Position numbers and translations under genes: made by a program | In this document: piece by piece, positions 1 through 10,572 of the stretch | How positions within the stretch are numbered: position 1 is the first letter of the stretch | Layout: the number at the start of each line of letters is the position of its first letter | Source of the DNA: Oppiella nova | Taxonomy: Eukaryota; Arthropoda; Arachnida; Sarcoptiformes; Oppiidae | Length of the DNA stretch: 35,074 nucleotides | Assembly: GCA_905397405.1 (NCBI GenBank) | Contig: CAJPVJ010000166.1 | Span: forward strand, 1-35,074 | Reading direction: 5' to 3' | Notes under the pieces: model-generated | Told to the model about the DNA's origin: nothing | What the model saw: only the letters and a program-made list of their open reading frames with translations | Databases searched by the model: none

Positions 1-1720
1 ACGTAATGTCCCATAAAATTTCCCATAAGCCGTGTCTTATTTTAGTAAACAATGCACTCATTGTTTAGAATATTAAACAAATACAAAATTTACTGTATTT
101 TTTACTAAATGCACAACTTTTATAAATCATTCACTACAGAATTCATTGATTTTTATTTAGTTAATAAAACTAAAAATTTGTATATAAAACTACAAATGTT
201 ATTATAAAGAATAATTTATTATAGTATTTGTTATAAATAAATAATTAATAATGAATAGGGATTTACACCATATTGAAATCATGATTTCAATGATTTATAA
301 ATAAATTAATTAATAGTTTTTATTTTCATTTCTACATGCAATATACAGTATTAACAGTTACAAAGCTTTGAGCTTAAGCCTAGAACTATAACTAAGATTA
401 GTATAAAATTTAGAAAATATTTTTCTCGAAAATGAAAACTCTTAAATTAATACCTCAACAATTTTTTAATGAGTCTAAAACACATCAAATAATCGTTATA
501 ATATATCCCTAACTTAGAGATTTAATTCAAGTAATGATCACATTTTGCACTTAAATTATAAAGAGTAATAACTAATTAGCATAAATTCTACTCTAATTAT
601 TGAATCTTCATTGAAATTGTGATCAATAATTTAAACTAAACACCGGACAGACGTTCATTTTAAAGTCACGCCAACCTATATAAAATTATTAAGTGCATTA
701 TAATTTAAAAGTTATTATTATTATAACTAAACTTATTTCTATGCAATCGATGATCTTCTATTTATTTGTTTAATAAACATATGAATATCATATAATAACC
801 ATGCATTTTTAAATAATATTAAAATCTTAATGTTTCATAGACAATATGCTCAGAGTTTAATATAGTTTTTTCCAATAATGGATATAATACTGACAATAAT
901 ATTGTGATAATAAAATGATTTAGTTAAATGATTGCTTAGAATGAACCTGAGGCTTATGACAATATTTGTTTCAATCAATATAGGCGTGACCTGACTGGAC
1001 ATTGCCCTACATTTATCTCATAAATAATTGTTATCTTTTTTTCCAAATTAATTATTCATAAATTAAAATGATTTCTGTTCATATTTTCATATTTTCAGAG
1101 CTTTAACTAATTAATATTACAACCAGTATACAAGTATCAGTATACAAAAAATATATACTAAAATACTAATTTTGCTATTTTTTAGTGCAAATAAATAAAT
1201 AATTTAAATTTATTCAGTATTATTGGATTTGAATATAGTATATTTTTAACTAGTGTTTATTCTTAATAGTTTATTTTCCTATTTAAATAACAATAAATAT
1301 ATATTATTAGTAACAAACAATTTGTCAAGTATACTGGTAATATGTTTTATAAACTAAACATTATCAAATAAAAATACATATTTATTAGTAGAGACAAATT
1401 ATTTTTGTAAAACTAATTTATATTTTAGTGATAAATATTAAAGTCAAACGAACTACTGTATATACTAATTTTTAAAACAATATGATATTTTTAAATAAGC
1501 AATGATTTGATTGCAAATATGTAAGAATTATATGGGAGTTGTGTTACTTATAAGGTGTCGGTAATGTATTTTACATTTTAACTTTATAATGTTGTACTGT
1601 TATTAGAGCTATTACAAAAATTGGTGAATAGTTCAATTAATGTATATTTTTATAAATTTTATGTTTAAATATCATAACAGTATATAAATAAAATAAAATT
1701 TGTATTTATAGTAAAGAATC
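1..1720. other. AT-rich non-coding stretch
   Basis: No exon could be supported on either strand, nor in the letter-by-letter complement. It contains the first copy of a 710-bp direct repeat (129-840). At least its right end, up to 1900, is written as un-reversed complement of the true strand, so any signal read here in the normal way is unreliable. The N-terminal PAS domain expected for the ERG channel downstream is not found. Confidence 0.6.
129..840 (+). repeat. 710-bp direct repeat, copy 1
   Basis: Matches 7795-8504 in the same orientation with roughly a dozen substitutions and one or two small indels, about 98% identical by eye. Both copies run from attcactacagaattc to tcttaa followed by ttcatag. 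No terminal repeats, target-site duplication or reading frame were seen. The two copies flank the ERG gene. It could be a dispersed non-autonomous element or a duplicated allelic contig end. Confidence 0.85.
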
Positions 1721-1900
1721 AAAACAATAGCAATAATGAAGAGCCGGTTAATTTGATAAAAGAAGGCAAACACATACCTCTGCTGGGAGAATACCATCAG
1801 CTGGAGAACCAACTACAGTACAAGTAGCCATCCTATACTACACTAAGACACTATAGTGACTAATAATATACCGAAGTACACAAACAGAGATATCAACTAT
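1721..1900 (+). other. Un-reversed complement block 1 (hidden S1-S2 exon)
   Basis: Complementing each base in place, without reversing, gives an acceptor (ttcttag) at 1720, an exon 1721-1828 encoding ...DPLMVVDLLVDVMFI, a donor gtagga at 1829, and an intron that ends in tctctatag. It joins in phase to [13 protein letters not shown] at 2023. This is the conserved ERG S2 sequence. The complement of 1880-1900 equals 2008-2028 letter for letter (21 of 21). The block ends at 1900; its left end is not determined. Confidence 0.9.
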
Positions 1901-4900
1901 TACTAATTAACTTCAGGACAACTTATGTCAATAAGAATGACGAGGTATTAAACGTGAGACAACTTGACAACACTAATAATCACTTGTCTAATGAGCAGGT
2001 AGTGTCATGTTTGTCTCTATAGTTGATATACTAATTAACTTCAGGACAACTTATGTCAATAAGAATGACGAGGTATTAAACGTGAGACAACTTGACAACA
2101 CTAATAATCACTTGTCTAATGAGCAGGTAGTGTCACATCCAGGCAAAATTGCCTTGAATTATTTAAGGGGATGGTTTCTAATCGATGTGGTGGCTGCCAT
2201 TCCCTTCGATCTCCTACTTTTTGGTTCACAAAATGATGAGGTTTTTGCTAATTCTTATTATTTCAGAATATTCTTGTTTTTATTTATTATACATAATACC
2301 ACATTTAAATGAATCTAAGTTTTGTATGAAAATGAATTCAATTATAGGCGCATTAAATATTTATGCATTAATTAGAGCTAATATAAGAAGATATACCTAA
2401 ATATTACGTTATTATAAATTTAATTACAACTTTGATTCACATGAGAACTAAGATCTTAATTAATATTAAGTAAAAACTTAAGCAATAAATAATATATTTA
2501 TTATAATCAAGTAATTAAGAAACTTCTTTTAACTTCTTAATGTATTTACACCAATATAACAACAAAACTACCAAATAAACGTTTATATCTGCTGTTGTGA
2601 TTAACCAAATGACTTTTGCCGAGCTGAGAATGCTGACCAAGCACAGCGGTGAAAAATAGATAGATATTCAGAATATGGAGCCGCAGTACTCATACTATTA
2701 GTGGCAGCCTTTGCTCTCGTAAGCTATTTATTCATTCATTTATTCTTATTGTGTTTAAACTAATATATTATAATTAATATGATCACTACACAGGTAGCTC
2801 ATTGGTTAGNAAATAGATAGATATTCAGAATATGGAGCCGCAGTACTCATACTATTAGTGGCAGCCTTTGCTCTCGTAAGCTATTTATTCATTCATTTAT
2901 TCTTATTGTGTTTAAACTAATATATTATAATTAATATTATCACTACACAGGTAGCTCATTGGTTAGCTTGTATTTGGTATGTTTTAATGTTATAATCTTT
3001 AAATTATGAATTTTTAAAATAACTTTTTGTTTTTATGACAGGTATGCCATTGGAAATGCCGAAAGACCAGTATGACTTTAATTTATAGTTATCATTCACT
3101 TAATTGACTTCTATAAATTCTTATCTATTAGGTATTAGATTCAAAAATTGGTTGGTTAGATCACCTGGCTAATTCCACTTATCAATATTACAGTAACTTA
3201 TAGATTATATTGATAGAAATTCAAGTTATTAATTAGATTTTCCAATATACAGACCCTGATGGTTCAGGAGGTCCTACAATAAAATCTCGTTACATCACAG
3301 CCTTATACTTCACATTCTCTTCCCTCACATCTGTTGGCTTTGGGTATGAATTCATTGGAATTAAAAATAGATAGATATTCAGAATATGGAGCCGCAGTAC
3401 TCATACTATTAGTGGCAGCCTTTGCTCTCGTAAGCTATTTATTCATTCATTTATTCTTATTGTGTTTAAACTAATATATTATAATTAATATGATCACTAC
3501 ACAGGTAGCTCATTGGTTAGCTTGTATTTGGTATGTTTTAATGTTATAATCTTTAAATTATGAATTTTTTAATAACTTTTTCTTTTTATGACAGGTATGC
3601 CATTGGAAATGCCGAAAGACCAGTATGACTTTAATTTATAGTTATAATTCACTCAATTGACTTTTATAAATTCTTATCTATTAGGTATTAGATTCAAAAA
3701 TTGGTTGGTTAGATCACCTGGCTAATTCCACTTTTCAATATTACAGTAACTTATAGATTATATTGATAGAAATTCAAGTTATTAACTACTAAAAGGTTAT
3801 ATGTCTGGGACTACCAAGTCCTCCAGGATGTTATTTTAGAGCAATGTAGTGTCGGAATATGAAGTGTAAGAGAAGGGAGTGTAGACAACCGAAACCCATA
3901 CTTAAGTAACCTTAATAAGTTTTGTCAAAACATTAATTAATTTTTTTATTCAATAGCAATGTCTCGCCGACGACTAACACAGAAAAGATCTTTTGTATAC
4001 TCGTTATGCTTACCGGATGTAAGTCTTAAAATACATTTGATATGGTGTTGAAATGGATTTATAAATAATTGAATAAATCTATAAAAGCCTTGATGTATGC
4101 GTCAATCTTTGGAAATGTATCGGCAATTATACAGCGCCTGTACTCTGGAACGGCTCGCTATCACACTCAGCTATTAAGGGTCAGAGAATTCATTCGTTTC
4201 CATCAAATACCGGACCCATTGAGACAACGACTAGAGGAGTACTTCCAACACGCCTGGGCCTACTCCAATGGCATTGATATGAACATGGTACAAATTGAAT
4301 TGTGTTTGCTTAAAGTATGATTCTCTTAAATAATTGTAATTTCAGGTTCTCAAAGGGTTCCCCGAATGTCTTCAGGCAGACATATGTCTTCATTTGAATA
4401 GAAATCTGTTAGAAAACTGTTCCGCTTTTAAAGGTTTGACGCGAAATGATATAAATATATGAAATTAAAACAAAAATTCTATAAATTGTCGAAATTCTCT
4501 AAACAACAGATGCTTCTCAGGGATGCTTAAGAGCGCTCTCAATGAAAGTCAGTTCAAAATATTTACTTTGAGTTGAATTAAAATAAATAAATGAAAACAT
4601 TAATGTATTTGTTTGGATAGTTTAAGACAACTCATGCGCCACCGGGAGATACTCTGGTTCATAGGGGGGACGTATTGGTGGCCTTATATTTCATAGCCCG
4701 GGGCACTATTGAGATTCTTAATGGTGATAATGTGGTCGCAATTCTGGGTGTGTTGTCGCATTGAAAGCTTAATGTTATAATATATTGAATTACATATGAA
4801 CTATGAATGAAACTGAATGAAACATATTAACTAGGTAAAGATGATATATTTGGTGAGAATCCATTGGAAAACACAACGATTGGCAAATCGGCGGCCAATG

Positions 4901-7201
4901 TGCGAGCGCTGACATACTGTGATCTCCATAAGATTAGTCGAATCGATTTGCTTCATGTGTTTGAAATGTATCCCGAATTCATCGCATCGTTCAATAGTAA
5001 TCTAGTCATCACTTATAACCTCAGAGATGAGAACCAACAGGGATTGCCTGATCTCAGTGTTAAGAAGTCGACTAAAAATAAATTTCAGGACTGCTTCTCA
5101 TCGCCGCCTAATGAGGAGGTCTCCGAAGAAGGTATGATATATAGTATGTCTTAAGTATTAAAAAGTGTTTAAAACATGTAATAATAGTGTCGGCCGTCAC
5201 AGAAGACAATAGAGTGGGTCAGACATATGTGGGACAGGGATTGGCATTCAGTTCTTTCGATGGCGATGATGATGACGACGACTGCGCCCGACTTTACTAT
5301 AAGAATGTGAAGGAAGACAAATCAAAGCGTAGATATTCAGGGACTGGTATTCTTGAGTTCTCGCCACAAAAAGCGGGTCTGGATGTGACGCCAGCCAACT
5401 ATGAGTTCTCAACCAAACCCGTGAGAGCCAGAAGTGAAACTTTGAATTCACTGACGGGTAATACAATAGAAAAAAGTTTTAATGCATTCGTGTTTCAAAT
5501 TCACAACACGTTTCCCTTTACTCCCACTCAAGGAATGGTCGATCAGTTAAAGAGAAGTTTTACGGATTTAACATTTGGTAATATATTTCTAATAATAGCT
5601 TTATATACCTGTATATGAATTAATATCTATTTGATGGTCAGGTGCTCTCTCCAGTATATCTCCAAAACAACAGAAAACTTCAGTATCGCACGAAAGGCTT
5701 CGTAAAAACTTTAGAAATCCATTAAAACATCAGAATTCTAGTCAAAACCAAGACTCGTTGAGTGCCATAAATACTAGTGTATCGGAAACGGCTTCTCCTA
5801 ATAATATAAACAATAAAATGGAGTCAATTCTGGAATTAGTCAGGGAATCAGCAAATCTCGACAATCACTCAAATATTACTTTAATTAATGACACCATTGA
5901 TCGCAAAATCGATATCCTTTCGAAGTGAGCCAACATTTTATTCATTTCAACACATTTACAATAATATCAATAATTCATTGTTTTTAGAATATTTATTAAT
6001 ATTGAATATTATTTATATAATTATAATTTTATAGGTTTACCATAATATTTATATAATATAGGGTGCATCACCCTAGTATCAGTATATTAGCCTATTAGTT
6101 AGTTATGCCTCATGATACAATTAAAATCTAGTATTTTATTTCATTTTTTAATACCCCACAATAAATTCATATTAGGCATCAATATCATCACAATATATCA
6201 AAACTAGTTAGAATAATTTTTTACTATTATTTTCTAATCAAAAATATTATTTTGTAAATTTGTTCATATAAATGCTTTGTATCATATTAATTATTTTTTA
6301 AAGTGCTGTAATATAGCAGCTATATTACAATGTTACTACTTATGATTTTATATGGGAAAAATTTAGTGTAGTGCTATTATAGAGTATTTTAAATATGGTT
6401 AAAGTATTTTCTCATTCTTACAGTTAGTAAGACTTTTCTGTTGTTTCATAATATTCTTGATAATCGTAATTATATATATAATAATATAATTATATGATTG
6501 ACAGACGGATTGACGAGTTTGAAGAGAAAATGACAAATACTTTACAAGAAGTAATCGATTGTCTGAAATCAAGTCCATCAAGTGTTAGACGCACGGATCA
6601 AATAACTCTGAATTCTTGTGATCAATATTCGTGTCTATGCTGTGATAAGACAAGTAAAAACTCAATGCAAGTGATAGACACTCAGAATTATGCGCCGCCT
6701 TTGAGTCGAACCCAAAGTCTTCAGTCATCGGTGTTTCCATTATCTGTGAATAGGATTGCGTTAAGAAATACCAAAAGCCTTATGGAAACCATGTATGAGA
6801 TGTCCGGTCCCAACATCATTGTCGACACACACGCCGACACTTTAGAAGATTCTCTCGATTTTGATAACACATTAGAGTTTGTGTCGAGTCTTGAGAACAC
6901 ACTCGACGTCGACAGAGACCACAAACACACCGATCGTCAGGTGATTGACAAGACATACCCACAACAGAATCAACTCAATCGTGCTCTTAGTCTTCAAAGT
7001 TGTATTCCTCTGACTAAACCAACCACTCATTCAGAAAGTAAGCGCTGCTCTCAACCCCTGCAACACAACCCAACGGGCGATTCAATCGCTTTGCAAACTC
7101 TGTATAAATCTTCTCCTAATCTGAAGCAAAGCGATGGACAGGACTATGAAAGACAGCGCTCTTCTCTCAGTGATAGCAATATCGTTTGGATGCAATCGTA
7201 A
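1721..7201 (+). CDS. sei: ERG-type voltage-gated K+ channel, KCNH2/seizure family (5' incomplete)
   Basis: This is the pore-forming subunit of an ether-a-go-go-related potassium channel of the plasma membrane, which repolarises excitable cells. Exons: 1721-1828 (S1/S2, written as un-reversed complement), 2023-2072, 2127-2240 (S2-S3, [10 protein letters not shown]), 2590-2718 (S4-S5; 2590-2650 complement-written), 2951-2976, 3042-3069, 3132-3192, 3253-3343 (pore, filter SVGFG), 3957-4018, 4088-4287 (S6/C-linker, [12 protein letters not shown]), 4346-4433, 4510-4547, 4621-4747 (c[16 protein letters not shown]), 4835-5131, 5188-5577, 5642-5924, 6505-7201. All junctions are GT-AG and phases agree, giving about 929 codons in the window. 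The tail after the cNBD is long and polar, with a short DDDDDD run and a possible coiled coil ([20 protein letters not shown]). The cNBD ends in YNLRDEN, where ERG channels carry their intrinsic ligand. The PAS domain and start codon are absent from the window. The order of exons is disturbed by duplications and an N at 2810. The family call is firm; the seizure orthology is inferred. Confidence 0.95.
1901..2135 (+). repeat. 128-bp tandem duplication of the ERG S2-S3 exon
   Basis: Positions 1901-2007 are identical to 2029-2135 (107 bp). The 21 bp between them (2008-2028) are the un-reversed complement of 1880-1900. The true overlap is therefore 128 bp, and the two copies look like one stretch present at the ends of two contigs that failed to merge because one end was complemented. 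Copy 2 carries the working splice acceptor at 2021-2022 and is used in the gene model. Confidence 0.9.
2073..2126 (+). other. 54-nt intron in the ERG gene
   Basis: It begins gtatta, ends gag-cag, and contains ctaat branch-like motifs. Its length is a multiple of three and it has no stop, so it reads through as an 18-residue insert. Removing it restores NDE-VVSHPGK, the family sequence, so an intron is more likely than an insert. The duplicate copy is at 1945-1998. Confidence 0.75.
2590..2650 (+). other. Un-reversed complement block 2 (hidden S4 voltage sensor)
   Basis: The complement without reversal gives an acceptor (aaatatag) at 2589 and then codons for [20 protein letters not shown]. At 2651 the record returns to normal strand in mid-codon and continues [14 protein letters not shown]. 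The switch therefore lies exactly between 2650 and 2651. This supplies the arginine-bearing S4 segment that is otherwise absent from the gene. The left end of the block lies somewhere in the intron after 2241. Confidence 0.92.
2651..3788 (+). repeat. Triplicated S5 exon block of the ERG gene
   Basis: The S5 exon starts at 2651 (copy 1, cut at 2809), again at 2811 just after the N (copy 2, to about 3360), and again at about 3364 (copy 3, to 3788). Copies 2 and 3 include the same following small exons: 2951, 3042 and 3132 versus 3505, 3595 and 3685. Copies 1 and 3 read aatatgatcac where copy 2 reads aatattatcac, and there are a few more single-base differences, so two alleles seem to be present. 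Every copy begins at the switch point of block 2. An unmerged assembly is more likely than true exon triplication, which would give a channel with repeated S5. Confidence 0.9.
2810..2810. other. Single-N contig join
   Basis: One N separates two copies of the same sequence: the text left of it ends ...attggttag and the text right of it restarts at aaatagatag, 157 bp back. This is the signature of two overlapping contig ends placed side by side. Confidence 0.9.
3789..3917 (+). other. Un-reversed complement block 3 (second pore exon copy)
   Basis: Complemented without reversal, 3789 onward reproduces 3236 onward almost letter for letter, including the acceptor, the pore exon (3806-3896, equivalent to 3253-3343, SVGFG filter) and its gtatga donor. 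The duplicate cannot be found by ordinary similarity search on either strand. The best breakpoint is between 3788 and 3789, which leaves only one allelic difference at the junction. The block ends somewhere between 3917 and 3950, because the next exon at 3957 is in normal polarity. Confidence 0.93.
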
Positions 7202-8770
7202 CCAATACTTCATTCATACCATGAATGCCATCAGTCATTCATATATCACACATTCAACTAACACTGTTAGGTTGTGTCACGACATGTGTGCACTTAATAT
7301 AATAAGCAATGATATGATTTTGTGCTCTTAATTAGCCCTTCATTTATACAGAATATTCATAATTATAGAGAGGAATTGGAATTTTTCTCAACTTTGATGA
7401 ACTTTTATAGAAGTTGTAAAATGACCTTGTCGAATATAATCGAATAGACCTTTAATTTTATAGATTCCGTGCAATAATGTGTTGAAAATTATTCCAATTC
7501 TTGGTATAAATTGTTTAACTTTTTGATCAAATATCCGATTATTAGATATTTATAATCTAATTATAAGTGCCTATAAATAAATAAATAATTTTCAATTAAT
7601 TACAAATAATAAGTTTCTTAAAATAATGACTGACCCTAAATCAACAAGACAAATTCATCCTTAATATGCATTACAGGGTATTTTAAAGGGTATTCGGCAC
7701 AGAATAAAATCATTTGTTACGTGAGTAACAAATCTTATAATTTGTTTATGTTTTAAATGACATAAAAAATGATTTACGTGTTGAAAATATTTAAATTCAC
7801 TACAGAATTCATTGATTTTTATTTAGTTAATAAAACTAAAAATTTGTATATAAAACTACAAATGTTATTATAAAGAATAATTGATTATAGTATTTGTTAT
7901 AAATAAATTATTAATAATGAATAGGGATTTACACCATATTGAAATCACGATTTCAATTATTTATAAATAAATAAATTAATAGTTTTTATTTTCATTTCTA
8001 CATGCAATATACAGTATTAACAGTTACAAAGCTTTGAGCTTAAGCCTAGAACTATAACTAATATTAGTATAAAATTTAGAAAATATTTTTCTCGAAAATG
8101 AAAACTCTTAAATTAATACCTCAACAATTTTTTAATGAGTCTAAAACACATAAAATAATCGTTATAATATATCCCTAACTTAAAGATTTAATTCAAGTAA
8201 TGATCACATTTTGCACTTAAAATATAAAGAGTAGTAACTAATTGGCATAAATTCTACTCTAATTATTGAATCTTCATTGAAATTGTGATCAATAATTTAA
8301 ACTAAACACCGGACAGACGTTCATTTTAAAGTCACGCCAACCTATATAAAATTATTAAGTGCATTATGATTTAAAAGTTATTATTATTATAACTAAACTT
8401 ATTTCTATGCAATCGATGATCTTCTATTTATTTGTTTAATAAACATATGAATATCATATAATAACCATGCATTTTTAAATAATATTAAAATCTTAAATTC
8501 ATAGCTTGTTTGGAGTTTTTCCATATTTTACAGATTTCTGATGTGATAATTATTATTTAAAAATTTTATTCATTTATTATGGCATCGATTGTAAAAATAC
8601 CGGTTACTACAAAGTTAATAAATATATATTAAAATAAAACTAAATTAACTTGTATTCTCTGGAATTGTTATAACTGATTTTGTTAAAATAAATTTATTAA
8701 TAAATTACTTATACATTAATATTTCATAGTACAACAAATAACAAATTAAGTTTTTAATGGATAAGTGAAT
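7202..8770. other. Non-coding stretch between the convergent ERG and TRPV genes
   Basis: It holds the ERG 3' untranslated region, with a possible AATAAA poly(A) signal at 7576-7581, and then the second copy of the 710-bp repeat at 7795-8504. The remainder is AT-rich with no supportable gene. ERG (plus) and TRPV (minus) converge here. Confidence 0.6.
7795..8504 (+). repeat. 710-bp direct repeat, copy 2
   Basis: Same orientation and same polarity as 129-840. Differences include tgattt/cgattt near the start and ttaattagcat/ctaattggcat near the middle. It lies between the 3' ends of the ERG and TRPV genes. Confidence 0.85.
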
Positions 8771-10535
8771 CTATAATTTCATTTTAAGTTCTTTGTTTGA
8801 CAAAAGCATTTTCACTCTTCGATGTAATCGCTATTTAAAAAGTATTTAATTATTGATATATAAAAATCAATTGTCATTTTAGTGGTTGTAATCATACCTT
8901 CCAGTTATCAATGGCTAGCTTACGCTTCTTGGCTTTAGAAGTGGACATCTTCTTGATGACCATCAGTGCAGTCAATGGTTTTTCTAACTCTGTCTTCGGA
9001 GCAATAGTCAGTGTGTATTGACTGAGAAATAGTTTGGATTCTTTGAGTGACAGCGCTTTCTCCAGTTCCAGCAGAATCTTCGCCCATTGCATCGTCCACT
9101 CCCTCTCAGACTCCGAGATGACCAGTGCATAGGTGTTACCCATCATTGCGATCAACATATTTAGCAATAGTATTGGCATTAATATCATGAATAACACGAA
9201 AAACATTTGAGTCAACCAATGGTAATATGAATTTCGAATTTCTTCGTACTGTAAATATATATTAAACCAATTTATCAGTAAANTCAACATATTTAGCAAT
9301 AGTATTGGCATTAATATCATGAATAACACGAAAAACATTTGAGTCAACCAATGGTAATATGAATTTCGAATTTCTTCGTACTGTAAATATATATTAAACC
9401 AATTTATCAGGATCATTTATGTTTTTATTTATTTATTATCAGGATCATAAATAAAGAGAATATTTGATTAAGTTATATAATATGATAATTCCTCAAAAAT
9501 AAAATATAATAATAATTTATCATTTGTTGTTTAAATATTGATTTAATGTAAACACAAATTCCTGTGAGAAATAATAGCATTTCTATTTAACCAAAAAATG
9601 ATAAGCAATACCTCGTGTGCACCTAATGTCATGCGAAACAGTTCCATCCATGAGCTATGATAATGACTGTGACTTGATGATCTCCAATGCTTTATCACAT
9701 CAACTTGTCCAGGTTGTTTATCAACATATTTAGCAATAGTATTGGCATTAATATCATGAATAACACGAAAAACATTTGAGTCAACCAATGGTAATATGAA
9801 TTTCGAATTTCTTCGTACTGTAAATATATATTAAACCAATTTATCAGTAAAATTCAATCAGTTAAGTTTGGGTTTTCAAAATTACTTTAAAAATTATGTT
9901 ATTTTTATTTATTATCAGGATCATAAATAAAGAGGATATTTGATTAAGTTATATAATATGATAATTCCTCGAAAATAAAATATAATAATAATTTATCATT
10001 TGTTGTTTAAATATTGATTTAATGTAAACACAAATTCCTGTGAGAAATAATAGCAATTGTATTTAACCAAAAAAAATGATAAGCAATACCTCGTGTGCAC
10101 CTAATGTCATGCGAAACAGTTCCATCCATGAGCTATGATAATGACTGTGACTTGATGATCTCCAATGCTTTATCACATCAACTTGTCCAGGTTGTTTTAG
10201 GAGGAAGAAAAATGCTGTAAGAGTGTGAAAATATGCAAATAACCCAGGGTAATTAGTAATAAAAGTGACTGTACTGTATACCTTGTGAGAATCCGTAGAG
10301 AAAGACCAAATAAATAATACTAAACTGTCGCATGTCTTCCATTATCATAAACCTAACCATTGCTACAAAAGGACCCGTTATTCGAACCGCTCTATTGTTA
10401 GGAATTAGTAATTTAAGACCAAAAATGAATGAATAAATGAATGAAAGTGCAGATATAAGAGTGAGTGAGTGAGTGAGTGAGTGAGTGAGTGAGTGACATG
10501 TTGCGGCTACCCTTTAAATGTTGTCGATTCTATGA

Positions 10536-10572
<37 letters not shown>

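Noticed and set aside
1778-1831. Minus-strand first exon (ATG, 18 codons, gtatgt donor) reading [13 protein letters not shown]...
   Set aside because: The same bases, complemented in place, encode the highly conserved ERG S2 exon with correct splicing, so the minus-strand reading is a by-product of the mis-written block.
2651-3788. Mutually exclusive or tandemly duplicated S5 exons
   Set aside because: Copies are almost identical including intron sequence, are interrupted by an N and begin exactly at a polarity switch, which fits unmerged contigs rather than evolved alternative exons.
1721-3917. Local chromosomal inversions inside the ERG gene
   Set aside because: An inversion gives reverse complement. 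Here the order of bases is kept and only the letters are complemented, and the reverse complement of these stretches does not encode channel sequence.
5248-5466. 72-codon minus-strand frame in the ERG tail
   Set aside because: It is antisense to a coding exon whose frame and splice phases fit the ERG gene.
9543-9788. 81-codon minus-strand frame
   Set aside because: It is a fusion of a truncated TRPV last exon (wrong frame) with a truncated pore exon at a faulty join.
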